From the IMG/VR virus record IMGVR_UViG_3300042401_000164, positions 1-34,205 of that record: a stretch of 34,205 nt of DNA; one strand, given 5' to 3'. The number at the start of each line of letters is the position of its first letter. The first letter of the stretch is position 1. Positions 12,680 to 19,810 of the stretch are shown piece after piece. The stretch comes from a virus. The position numbers and the translations under genes were made by a program. The notes beneath the pieces are model-generated. The model was not told where the DNA came from. It did not search any database and saw only the letters and a list, made by a program, of their open reading frames with translations.

Positions 12680-13746
12680 GCTTGTTCAGTATTCAGTGCC
12701 TCTACGTAGAGTTCTTTCAATAATGTTTTTAACCGGTCGTTGTCAATACTTTCTTCTGTAATGCCATCAACATACTTGTTTAATATGGTGAGTGTGTCTT
12801 CCGCTTCATCAACCACTTCATCACCATCTTCCAAGTCTGTAAAATCTTCAGCAATTGTAATGTCTGCTGGGTTCACATTATACAGGTTATTCATGAACTT
12901 GTCAAACAAATACGGATTGGTTTTGTTTATTACAACCACTTTCACATAGGTGTTTGTATATGGTTTGAAATCCATACCATCAAGTTCTTTAATGGTATTC
13001 ACTTTGTCATCGTACATAATACGATGAAACATCTTGTTTGGATTCTCTATGAATTCAAGTTGGTGAGTATCCAAATCAAACAAATGAAAACCCCGAGGGT
13101 CATTATAATCTTGCCAAGTAAGTTCGTACGGATTTCCCAAATAGTAGATATCATCACTAGAAGATTTGTGATGGTAATGACCACTAAAAGTGTGACTAAA
13201 CTTCCTAAAAATTCCACGATCTAACCCTCCTTCAGATGGCATGCCACGATACATGGCAAAGCCCGCAATTTCAAAATGGCCCATACAAAACTTTGCATCG
13301 GTGCCCTTTAATGTCTGTAAAGAATCTTCATAATTTTCTGCACAAATCCAAGGCATCATACAAATCTTATGTGGTCCAACATATATTTCGGCTGGATGGT
13401 CAATAACATTTAATGTGATACCATACTCACCAAGAAGTAAGTCGGATGAATTAACATCATTGGTATTCTTAAAGTAAGTATCGTGGTTACCGGCCAACAT
13501 ATGCACCTGTATACCCATTTCAGATAGTGGATCAAAGAACATTTCTTTGGTGCGTTTCAACGAAAAGAAATTGATGTACTTTCTACGATCAAAGGTATCA
13601 CCAAGAATCAATAGTGTTTCGATCTTTTCCTTTATCAGTGTCGGAAAGAATGTTTCTTTATAAAACTTCTCATAGAAATCTAAGAAAAGTGTGGAATCAT
13701 TTCTTGCACCAAAGTGTTGGTCAGTTATTATTGCTACTTTTGACAT
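12676..13746 (-). CDS. 47: Recombination endonuclease subunit gp47 (Mre11/SbcD-like)
   Basis: This 356-aa protein is close to T4 gp47 (339 aa). The calcineurin-type phosphoesterase motifs are in order: ITDQHFGARND near residue 7, LGDTFDRR near 47, AGNHDTY near 84, and GHFEIAG and GHYHHK farther on, with the metal-binding Asp, His and Asn. The start overlaps the cytidylyltransferase gene end by 13 bases. Residues coding LYN near the C-terminal third overlap a -10 box (12877-12882). Confidence 0.96.
   Translation of the reverse strand: MSKVAIITDQHFGARNDSTLFLDFYEKFYKETFFPTLIKEKIETLLILGDTFDRRKYINFFSLKRTKEMFFDPLSEMGIQVHMLAGNHDTYFKNTNDVNSSDLLLGEYGITLNVIDHPAEIYVGPHKICMMPWICAENYEDSLQTLKGTDAKFCMGHFEIAGFAMYRGMPSEGGLDRGIFRKFSHTFSGHYHHKSSSDDIYYLGNPYELTWQDYNDPRGFHLFDLDTHQLEFIENPNKMFHRIMYDDKVNTIKELDGMDFKPYTNTYVKVVVINKTNPYLFDKFMNNLYNVNPADITIAEDFTDLEDGDEVVDEAEDTLTILNKYVDGITEESIDNDRLKTLLKELYVEALNTEQA
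12877..12905 (-). promoter_or_regulatory. Exact-consensus promoter inside gene 47
   Basis: -35 TTGACA (12900-12905), 17-bp spacer, -10 TATAAT (12877-12882), 12 of 12, within gene 47 coding sequence. The bases after the -10 (GTGAA) match those after the promoter at 8264-8269. It would start RNA near 12870 and feed gene 46 and the genes beyond. Confidence 0.7.
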
Positions 13747-14198
13747 TCATTATATTCCACATTTAATTTTTTCATTCGTTCAACCTCAGCATCATATACT
13801 CTTTGTCTCAATTTAGAACTACTATATGGATGTTGTCTATCATGGAAAAACAATTCTATACCAGTATCAAGACAATATTGTTTTCCTGTAAATGGTTTTG
13901 ATTTATACTCATCACCCAAGAAACGTATATGAATTATTTGTGTCTTAAAAATATTTTCCAAATCTTCTTCGGTTTCATATACCAACACCTCATCAACATA
14001 TTTACAGGATGACACTTGAACAAACCTTTCATACAAAGACTGTACTGGTTTGTTTTTGGTATCTGGTCTATCAATAGTTGGGTCGGATTGTACTGCCACA
14101 ATCAAATAGTCACAATATTGTTTTTCAATTTTCAACATCGTGACATGGCCAGCATGAAACAAATCCAAAGTACTACAATTAAATCCAATTTTTTTCAT
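13734..14198 (-). CDS. Cytidylyltransferase-like nucleotidyltransferase
   Basis: This 154-aa protein begins MKKIGFNCSTLDLFHAGHVTML, with HxGH at residues 15-18, and has YSSSKLRQR near the C-terminus in place of the ISTT..R motif. It fits the TagD/GCT family, which activates phospho-alcohols or sugars as CDP or ADP derivatives. The ATG at 14198 overlaps the stop of the epimerase-like gene and has AAAGGA upstream. Next to an RmlC-like protein it suggests surface-sugar or glycan chemistry, inserted between genes 47 and 55. Confidence 0.85.
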   Translation of the reverse strand: MKKIGFNCSTLDLFHAGHVTMLKIEKQYCDYLIVAVQSDPTIDRPDTKNKPVQSLYERFVQVSSCKYVDEVLVYETEEDLENIFKTQIIHIRFLGDEYKSKPFTGKQYCLDTGIELFFHDRQHPYSSSKLRQRVYDAEVERMKKLNVEYNECQK

Positions 14199-14659
14199 TA
14201 TAAATCCTTTGCAGATAATATTGGTGGCACTGTGATTGGCCACTCTATGTTATAATCATTCCATTTGAAATTTTCTTCTTCTGGTTTGTTATATGGTGCG
14301 TCAACGAAATATTGTACTATTGAGTTCTCAGATAAAACCAAATAACCGTGGGCGTATTGTGCTGGTATGAATAGTGCATTACTTTCATCCAACTCAATAC
14401 CAAACCATTTACCAGTTTCTGGTTCCAATGCAACATCAAATATTCTGCCACTCAAAGGCATAACAAGTTTAGTTTGATTTTGCCTATGCATACCACGCAA
14501 CACATTAAAAACTGATGTTGCTATATTGACTTGCCGAAAGTTACCTCTCATACCATCATCATTTATTTTCCAAAGTTCACAGAAATCACCACGGTCATCA
14601 GTGTGTTTTTTATGCACAATCACTTTTAAACCAGGTAAAAGTTCACCATAAGTTTTCAT
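14198..14659 (-). CDS. RmlC-like dTDP-sugar epimerase/cupin
   Basis: This 153-aa protein has RmlC motifs: DDRGDFCELW, RGMHRQ, then FIPAQYAHGYLVLSENSIVQY and the FKWND end. RmlC epimerises dTDP-4-keto-6-deoxyglucose toward dTDP-L-rhamnose; related cupins make other deoxysugars. It is shorter than typical RmlC (about 180 aa). GAGGAG lies 7 bases before the ATG, just after the gene 55 stop. No other rhamnose-pathway gene is in the window, so it may tap host intermediates. Confidence 0.85.
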   Translation of the reverse strand: MKTYGELLPGLKVIVHKKHTDDRGDFCELWKINDDGMRGNFRQVNIATSVFNVLRGMHRQNQTKLVMPLSGRIFDVALEPETGKWFGIELDESNALFIPAQYAHGYLVLSENSIVQYFVDAPYNKPEEENFKWNDYNIEWPITVPPILSAKDL

Positions 14660-14663
14660 TATA

Positions 14664-15209
14664 TCACTCCTCAATAAATTTTTCAAGCCCTTTTGGTTTC
14701 TTTGCCGCATCTTTTTCGGCTTTCTTTGCCTTCTTAGAGTCCTCATAGTTACCAATAAATTCAGCTATGTTGTCATACAGTTCAAATTGTCTACTTGAAC
14801 CATCTTCACCTTCTAACATTTCAAACTCATCCAAAATACCATACATCTCTGTGGCTTTATACTTGACATACAGCTGTTTCTTTTCCTTCTGTATGCGTCT
14901 TAGGAAGGCAAAGTAAATGATTTGAGTAAAGTATGCAAATGGATTGGAAGACTTTGTTGGATCAAAGTTTTCAAAGTACATCAAACAATTTTCAATACCA
15001 TCGGAAACCATTTCATCTCGGTATGTGTAGTTAATGAAGTTTGGTTTGTGTGATAGGCCTTCGGCAATTTTCATCCAACACTCACCAATGTAATTTGGAA
15101 TGATTGGTTTAGGTTTACCACATTGTTCGGCTTCTACGCAACGGGCTTTGTAATCGACAAGTGCCTTTAGGAAGTCTTGATTGTTTATATAATGTTTCTG
15201 TTTACTCAT
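14664..15209 (-). CDS. 55: Late-transcription sigma factor gp55
   Basis: This 181-aa protein is close in length and pattern to T4 gp55 (185 aa): YINNQDFLKALVDYKARC, IAEGLSHKPNFINYTYRDEM, DGIENCLMYFENFDP and NPFAYFTQIIYFAFLRRI...KEKKQ. gp55 directs host RNA polymerase to TATAAATA late promoters, helped by the gp45 clamp. Several such promoters are present in the right half of the window. The C-terminus is lysine-rich (KKAKKAEKDAAKK). The upstream gap 15210-15310 holds a plus-strand promoter and AT-rich DNA. Confidence 0.95.
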   Translation of the reverse strand: MSKQKHYINNQDFLKALVDYKARCVEAEQCGKPKPIIPNYIGECWMKIAEGLSHKPNFINYTYRDEMVSDGIENCLMYFENFDPTKSSNPFAYFTQIIYFAFLRRIQKEKKQLYVKYKATEMYGILDEFEMLEGEDGSSRQFELYDNIAEFIGNYEDSKKAKKAEKDAAKKPKGLEKFIEE

Positions 15210-15231
15210 TCAAATGTACCATAAAAAGTTG

Positions 15232-15260
15232 TTGACAAAGGGCTTGACATGTGTTAAAGT
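15232..15260 (+). promoter_or_regulatory. Plus-strand sigma70-like promoter beside AT-rich tract
   Basis: -35 TTGACA (15232-15237), 17-bp spacer, -10 TAAAGT (15255-15260), with a second TTGACA at 15244-15249. It is the only consensus-like promoter I noted facing right in an all-leftward window, and no plus-strand gene follows. Downstream, 15278-15322 is almost pure A/T. It may serve an antisense RNA or prime replication. Confidence 0.5.
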
Positions 15261-15277
15261 CCACGGTGTACCCCGGA

Positions 15278-15322
15278 TGATATTAATATATTAATTTTTT
15301 TATTAGCTTATTAATGTATTAA
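15278..15322. other. AT-rich tract, possible DNA-unwinding element
   Basis: About 45 bases with repeated TATTAAT-type units and very few G/C lie downstream of the plus-strand promoter and run into the end of the unknown gene at 15311. T4 origins combine a promoter with a downstream unwinding element that holds an R-loop; this has the same arrangement. Confidence 0.35.
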
Positions 15323-15664
15323 GGAATTCTTACTAGATTCCTTTTCCTCAAAAGCGGAGAGTACCTCATCTGTAAGTACCACTTCTCTTTCTTTTTTAGT
15401 TGATTCGTTTAATTTTGTTGATGCATTAAGGTAATATTCTTCAAAGTCTTCGGTTGGATCCATCAAACACAAAATGGTTTCCACATCAATCTGTACCTTG
15501 TTCTCTTTGATTACTGCCATAGGCAACCAACACTGTAACATTAAATTGGTACCTCTTAATTCAAACAACATTGGATCAGTAATTTCCACCATGTCATCTG
15601 AGGTATACACACAGTCACAGATTACATCTAGACCGTCTTTAAATCTTACTATTTTAATGGCCAT
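15311..15664 (-). CDS. Unknown protein between uvsW and gene 55
   Basis: This 117-aa protein begins MAIKIVRFKDGLDVICDCVY and has a predicted beta-rich first half with LQCWLPMAV near residue 43, then an acidic helical tail. The first half recalls small Sm-like barrels, but I cannot support that beyond pattern. It overlaps the end of uvsW by 11 bases, so it is translated with it; a role in recombination or late transcription is suggested only by position. Confidence 0.75.
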   Translation of the reverse strand: MAIKIVRFKDGLDVICDCVYTSDDMVEITDPMLFELRGTNLMLQCWLPMAVIKENKVQIDVETILCLMDPTEDFEEYYLNASTKLNESTKKEREVVLTDEVLSAFEEKESSKNSLIH

Positions 15665-17150
15665 TTTTAAGTCCTATATTGTAAATTTTAAAAGGAAACT
15701 TCTCCTCATTATATATCTTCACTCTTTCGATGAAGTGTTGTAATGTGAAGTTTGTGTGTTTTTTAATTCTAAGATCATCAGCAACATCATATAATGTGGC
15801 CATTTCCTTACCTTCATTTTGCCTTAAACCACGACCTATAGATTGTAGGTTTCTAATTCTTGATTTACTTGGGCTTGCAAATATGATGTTATGTAAATTT
15901 CTAATGTTTGTACCAGTAGAAAAGGTACCAAAACTGGCCACAGTGATTGCATCGTTTTCTATTTCCATAATCTTTCTAACTTCTTCTCTGACAACAGTGT
16001 CTACATCACCATCAATAAAATAAACACTACGACCATTTGCCTTCTGTTTAATCATTTCGTATAATGCACGACCATGTTTCTTCATCTGAAAAAGAACCAA
16101 TGTATTTTTCTCCAGACTGATTGCCAAATTACGAATGAAACGATTTCTATTTTCAGACTCAATCAAATACTTCAACTCATCTGGATATGTTGCATCTTTC
16201 ATTTCTTTGCATACTTCATCCGAATGTTTCAGTATCAGACACTTTATGTTGAATGCTGATAATTGATTCTTGTCAATCAACTCTTTAGTTGATATGACCT
16301 TTTTCGTTGGTCCAAACAAACCTTCTAATACCAATTTGTGTGTTTTTGTGCCATCTAATGTACCAGTCAATCCAATTCTATACTTTGAATTAACACAAGA
16401 TGTTAGTATTGATGTTAATGATTGTGCCTTGAATAGGTGTGCCTCATCACCAATGACATATTGGAATTGATGGAAGTATTCTGGTGGTAACTTGTAGAGT
16501 GACTGCCATGTGGAGATTGTTAAATTCTTGTCCGTTAGTTTATCTTTACCTTGATAGATTCTGTGTACATTTTCTTCCACATTGAATCCGTTAACGGATG
16601 AATAGTCTGCAAAGTCTGAATACAACTGTTCAACCAATGTTGTTGTTGGAACAATGATTAAACCTTTTAACTGTTGATACTGCAACAACTGTCTGAACAA
16701 CAAATATATGATAAGTGATTTGCCTGATGCAGTGGGAGATAACAGTAAGACTCTCCGTTTTTGCATGGCCTCAATAAATGCATTTTGTTGGTGTTCTCTT
16801 ACACCAATTTGTTTACCTTGTGAATGTAGATTCAATATGTCAAAGAATTTTTGTGCATGATAGACTGAATATTCATCTTCAATAATGTCATGTGAATATG
16901 CATACTCACGTTCTTCACAAAACTCTTTAAGATATGGAATCAAACCAAGATATAATTGACTGCTCTGTAGATTGAATAGACGGATCTTACCGTCCCATAT
17001 GCGATTCCGATAGGCTGGAACGAACTGGTAACCAGGCACAAAGAACGTGAAGTACTCAGATAATTCCTTTGCAACGTGCTTCTCACAGGTCACTTTGGCG
17101 TATACTTCATTCCGTTTAGTTATTAAAATGTCTGTATTCAATTTCTTCAA
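15654..17150 (-). CDS. uvsW: UvsW DNA/RNA-DNA helicase
   Basis: This 498-aa protein is close to T4 UvsW (503 aa). Walker A SPTASGKS is at 138-145, DEAH at 235-238, GLTGTLDGT follows as motif III, and ASFGTFSTG and QSIGRGLRQ are motifs V and VI. UvsW unwinds R-loops and branched DNA, ending origin-dependent replication late in T4 infection. No ATG is near the N-terminus: start codons are TTG at 17150 or TTG at 17141, both with weak ribosome sites inside the DUF3820 gene, so translation is probably coupled. Confidence 0.95.
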   Translation of the reverse strand: MKKLNTDILITKRNEVYAKVTCEKHVAKELSEYFTFFVPGYQFVPAYRNRIWDGKIRLFNLQSSQLYLGLIPYLKEFCEEREYAYSHDIIEDEYSVYHAQKFFDILNLHSQGKQIGVREHQQNAFIEAMQKRRVLLLSPTASGKSLIIYLLFRQLLQYQQLKGLIIVPTTTLVEQLYSDFADYSSVNGFNVEENVHRIYQGKDKLTDKNLTISTWQSLYKLPPEYFHQFQYVIGDEAHLFKAQSLTSILTSCVNSKYRIGLTGTLDGTKTHKLVLEGLFGPTKKVISTKELIDKNQLSAFNIKCLILKHSDEVCKEMKDATYPDELKYLIESENRNRFIRNLAISLEKNTLVLFQMKKHGRALYEMIKQKANGRSVYFIDGDVDTVVREEVRKIMEIENDAITVASFGTFSTGTNIRNLHNIIFASPSKSRIRNLQSIGRGLRQNEGKEMATLYDVADDLRIKKHTNFTLQHFIERVKIYNEEKFPFKIYNIGLKNGH

Positions 17151-17340
17151 CTACTAATATTAATATGGGTCTATATTGTGGTTCAACCCAATGTTTGGCT
17201 GCCCATTCCAAATAATCGGTGGGAACATCTTTGAAATAGAAACCTTTATATTTACCAAAATTCATTCTGGTATTTTGTCTGTCTCTATGATTTCTACGAG
17301 CTTTACGTTCTCTATTTTTTAACGTTTTACTGTCCACCAA
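17116..17340 (-). CDS. DUF3820 domain protein
   Basis: This 74-aa protein has a basic N-terminus (KNRERKARRNHRDRQ) followed by MNFGKYKGFYFKDVPTDYLE, the short domain (FGKYKG...P..YL.W) found in DUF3820 proteins and at the C-terminus of some exonucleases. The domain is thought to bind nucleic acid, but its role is not established. The start is TTG at 17340 with GGGAG 7 bases upstream, overlapping the uvsY end by 14 bases; it in turn overlaps uvsW. It belongs to the uvsY-uvsW recombination unit. Confidence 0.75.
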   Translation of the reverse strand: MVDSKTLKNRERKARRNHRDRQNTRMNFGKYKGFYFKDVPTDYLEWAAKHWVEPQYRPILILVVEEIEYRHFNN

Positions 17341-17761
17341 CGAATTTCTCCCATGATATAAAGTCTCGCAGTTGCCATGTTCTTTGTTTCAATTCGGCCA
17401 TAATAGATTCAATAACTGAAACGACTTCCTCATGGTAGACCTTTTTCTCCAATAATTTGATAAGGTCTTTGTCTGCTTCCAAGTAAGTATTAATGTCAGA
17501 CTTCAATGCAAACTGAAAAGGTTCCCAACCATATTCAGTCAATTCATCTTGTGACATTTTGCCAGTAAAGTATTCCCACTTTACCTTACGCATACGTAGG
17601 TAATCAAAATGAGCTTTCTTTGATGCGATTTTATGTTTGGTCAGAATGCCAAGATATTTACTGTGATATACAGGTATCTTTAATAGTTCTTTGCTGGGTT
17701 CGGTTTGGTCGATGACTGCATCCGATTCCCACATTTTTAATATTATTTCAAGTGTTTCCAT
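17327..17761 (-). CDS. uvsY: UvsY recombination mediator
   Basis: This 144-aa protein is similar in length and pattern to T4 UvsY (137 aa): an N-terminal helix with IDQTEPSKELLKIPVYHSKY, a lysine-rich DNA-binding stretch HKIASKKAHFDYLRMRKVKW, ADKDLIKL and the C-terminal helices with IKL..KK and RDFISWEKF. UvsY loads the UvsX recombinase on gp32-coated single-stranded DNA. An exact-consensus sigma70 promoter lies 30-60 bases upstream, fitting early expression. A TATAAATA lies three bases from the ATG. No Shine-Dalgarno site is evident. Confidence 0.88.
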   Translation of the reverse strand: METLEIILKMWESDAVIDQTEPSKELLKIPVYHSKYLGILTKHKIASKKAHFDYLRMRKVKWEYFTGKMSQDELTEYGWEPFQFALKSDINTYLEADKDLIKLLEKKVYHEEVVSVIESIMAELKQRTWQLRDFISWEKFVGGQ

Positions 17762-17764
17762 AGT

Positions 17765-17772
17765 TATTTATA
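17765..17772 (-). promoter_or_regulatory. Late-promoter-like TATAAATA at the uvsY start
   Basis: An exact TATAAATA lies three bases upstream of the uvsY ATG. Late RNA would start about at the start codon, so it could not express uvsY itself but could feed the downstream uvsW-55 genes. Confidence 0.4.
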
Positions 17773-17789
17773 ATTGCCATAATCAAAAC

Positions 17790-17818
17790 ATTATATCACA
17801 AAAGTATTAAACTGTCAA
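17790..17818 (-). promoter_or_regulatory. Exact-consensus sigma70 promoter of uvsY
   Basis: -35 TTGACA (17813-17818), 17-bp spacer, -10 TATAAT (17790-17795), 12 of 12. The -35 box is also the penultimate coding triplets (Leu-Thr) of the tube-like gene upstream. It separates the early recombination module from the late virion module. Confidence 0.9.
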
Positions 17819-18319
17819 GTATTTGTATGATTGATACCTGAATGTTGCGCTTGCGGTTATAATGGTGTCTGCGGATTGTGTAGTATCAAATTGAATATCA
17901 TTTATACTCAACGGGAATAAATTTGTATATTGTATTCTTAGAATTGGATTGTTTAATCCACTTAGAATAGTTAATGTTGCGTCTGAAAAATGTTTGTTGT
18001 TTTGTAGTTCTTTACTACCGTTGCGTTTTTCAAAACCATCTGGATCAGCAATTGAGGTGAACCAATCATATATGTTTTTCCATGATTGTAATTCTTCATC
18101 AACCAAAAATTCAACATCAAGTGGAGAATACGTTAGTTTGGTACCAGGTGAATACATGTCTAAGAATGGAGTGGCTCTATTAACCTCACCCAAAGAAACG
18201 CCCGGTAGATTAACCGACTGACAAAAATACTGTGTGGCCCTAATTCTATCGAATGACAATAAAAATTTTGTGGGTTGAAGTAAATTGGTATTTTCTGGTG
18301 ATCTAGTTATTGCAGTCAT
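17807..18319 (-). CDS. Second tail-tube-like structural protein
   Basis: This 170-aa protein resembles gp19-type tube proteins found in marine T4-like phages: FLLSFDRIRATQYFCQSVNLPGVSLGEV near the N-terminus, PLDVEFLVDEELQSW in the middle and TASATFRYQSY at the end. It is distinct from the main tube protein at 24311-24853. T4-like baseplates contain several tube-fold proteins (gp48, gp54) that start the tube, so an initiator or terminal ring role is plausible. It follows the gp23 terminator with its own late-type promoter. Confidence 0.7.
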   Translation of the reverse strand: MTAITRSPENTNLLQPTKFLLSFDRIRATQYFCQSVNLPGVSLGEVNRATPFLDMYSPGTKLTYSPLDVEFLVDEELQSWKNIYDWFTSIADPDGFEKRNGSKELQNNKHFSDATLTILSGLNNPILRIQYTNLFPLSINDIQFDTTQSADTIITASATFRYQSYKYLTV

Positions 18320-18337
18320 GTTATCTCCTCTATCAGT

Positions 18338-18345
18338 ATTTAGGA
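18338..18345 (-). promoter_or_regulatory. Weak late-type promoter of tube-like gene
   Basis: CCTAAATA matches 6 of 8 bases of TATAAATA and lies just after the gp23 terminator, giving a predicted leader of about 13 nt before the ATG at 18319 with GAGGAG. Confidence 0.4.
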
Positions 18346-18349
18346 GCCA

Positions 18350-18379
18350 AAAAAAAAGACCACCCGAAGGTGGTCTTTA
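18350..18379 (-). terminator. Intrinsic terminator after gene 23
   Basis: AAAGACCACC pairs with GGTGGTCTTT around a TTCG tetraloop, followed by about nine T residues. This very stable hairpin ends the abundant capsid mRNA. Confidence 0.95.
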
Positions 18380-18425
18380 AATGTCACTCTTAGTGGTGAC
18401 TCTTCCCATCCCTGGTACCCTGGGA

Positions 18426-19763
18426 TTACATCAAGTTTTTAACTGTGAAGATACGATAGTAAACGTTGCTACGTCTGTCTAATGCACCGCTGCCAGTTGT
18501 CAAACCAGTTGCGAATGGGTTTGCAACCATGCCGTAACGTGTTTTGAATCCAATTTTTGGTTGGAATGTGAACTGGTCAATTGCACGAACCATTTGCAAA
18601 GGAACGTATGGGCAATAGAACAATCCAGCATCATAAGGTGAAGTACCTTTGTAACCAACTGTAACCAATTCTTGGTTGCTTGTGTAACCACCAAAATATG
18701 GATCAATGTAAACTTTGATACGACCGTGCAACAAACCAGCAAATGTATTGCCTGTGTCATCAACTTGTAGGTCAGCAGATAGGTTAGGAGTGTATTGCAA
18801 CACACCAGCCATTGCCATTGCGGAAGCAACGTCAGACGATACAATCATCACGTTACCTTTGCCACGACGAGTTTGCTTAGCAATTACGTTAGCATCACGT
18901 TCAATTTGGAAAATCAAACCTTTGAAACGTTCAACTGACCAACGACCGTTAGAGTCTGTGTCCAAGTCGAAAGAACCAGCAGTTGTAGTACCATACTGAG
19001 CACCTGCAACAGCGCATGTATAGATTGTACGGATAACTTCACGGTTGATTTCAGCAAGAATCTCAGTAGAAAGAATGTTGCTCAATTCTGTTTCAGCATC
19101 CAAACCATGGATTGCTTTCAAGTCTTGTGCAAGTTCTAGTGAGTATTCAGCTTTCAACGCACGGCTTTGAGCAGTTACAGTAACTTTCTCAATGGTGAAT
19201 GCCATTTGATTGAATACACCTGTTGAATCATCAGCACCAAGGCTTTCAGCTTTAGTTGTTGGCATGCCAATACCAGTTGAAGTATTTGCAAAACCAAATC
19301 CGCTTGCTGAGTCAGTTGTAACGTTACCTTTGAAACCGTATGGGTTTGCATCGGAACTATTACCAGTGAATATGGTATTTGCTTCATTGAAGAATGCTTC
19401 ATTAGCGTTACCAGTTGCACCGCTTTGGTTGTTATAACGAGCACGCATTGCAAAGATCAAGCCGGTTGGGCCTGTCATTGGCTGAACGCCTGCAACATCA
19501 TATGCAATCAAGTTAGGCAATGCACGGCGAACCAAACTAATCAAGATTGGATCGTAGTTAGAAATGCCAGAACCTGTAGCGTTTGTTGGAGCTGCAGAAT
19601 ATGTGGTCTCATTCAACTGAGATTGAGCAGAAGCCATCTCACGTTGTTGGTTTTCCAAAACAAGCGCTGTAACAGCTTTCTTGTATGGGTCTTTGATGGA
19701 CTCTAGACCTTCGTGCTCAAGCACAGGTGCCCATTTTTTTTGTAGTTCTTCGGTTAGATACAT
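18426..19763 (-). CDS. 23: Major capsid protein gp23
   Basis: This 445-aa protein is a T4 gp23 homologue (T4 521 aa). Recognisable parts are the N-terminal MYLTEELQKKWAPVLEHEG, then NYDPILISLVRRALPNLIAYD, DVAGVQPMTGPTGLIFAMRA and the C-terminal FVT-like strand IGFKTRYGMVANPFA. The first about 52 residues should be the propeptide removed by gp21: LNE-T fits the LxE cleavage rule. The N-arm is shorter than in T4. AAGGAG precedes the ATG, with a late-type promoter overlapping the gene 22 stop and a strong terminator downstream. Confidence 0.97.
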   Translation of the reverse strand: MYLTEELQKKWAPVLEHEGLESIKDPYKKAVTALVLENQQREMASAQSQLNETTYSAAPTNATGSGISNYDPILISLVRRALPNLIAYDVAGVQPMTGPTGLIFAMRARYNNQSGATGNANEAFFNEANTIFTGNSSDANPYGFKGNVTTDSASGFGFANTSTGIGMPTTKAESLGADDSTGVFNQMAFTIEKVTVTAQSRALKAEYSLELAQDLKAIHGLDAETELSNILSTEILAEINREVIRTIYTCAVAGAQYGTTTAGSFDLDTDSNGRWSVERFKGLIFQIERDANVIAKQTRRGKGNVMIVSSDVASAMAMAGVLQYTPNLSADLQVDDTGNTFAGLLHGRIKVYIDPYFGGYTSNQELVTVGYKGTSPYDAGLFYCPYVPLQMVRAIDQFTFQPKIGFKTRYGMVANPFATGLTTGSGALDRRSNVYYRIFTVKNLM

Positions 19764-19802
19764 TTAGTGTTCTCCTTATGAGTATCTTTTATTGGTAAAG
19801 TT

Positions 19803-19810
19803 TATTTATT
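19803..19810 (-). promoter_or_regulatory. Late-type promoter of gene 23
   Basis: AATAAATA matches 7 of 8 bases of TATAAATA and lies on the gene 22 stop codon; the predicted leader to the gene 23 ATG is about 34 nt. Confidence 0.55.

Noticed and set aside
18380-18425. Two small hairpins between gene 23 and its terminator
   Set aside because: GTCAC/GTGAC and ATCCC/GGGAT pairs are short and lack a T-run; they may be part of the 3' untranslated region but do not support a separate feature.
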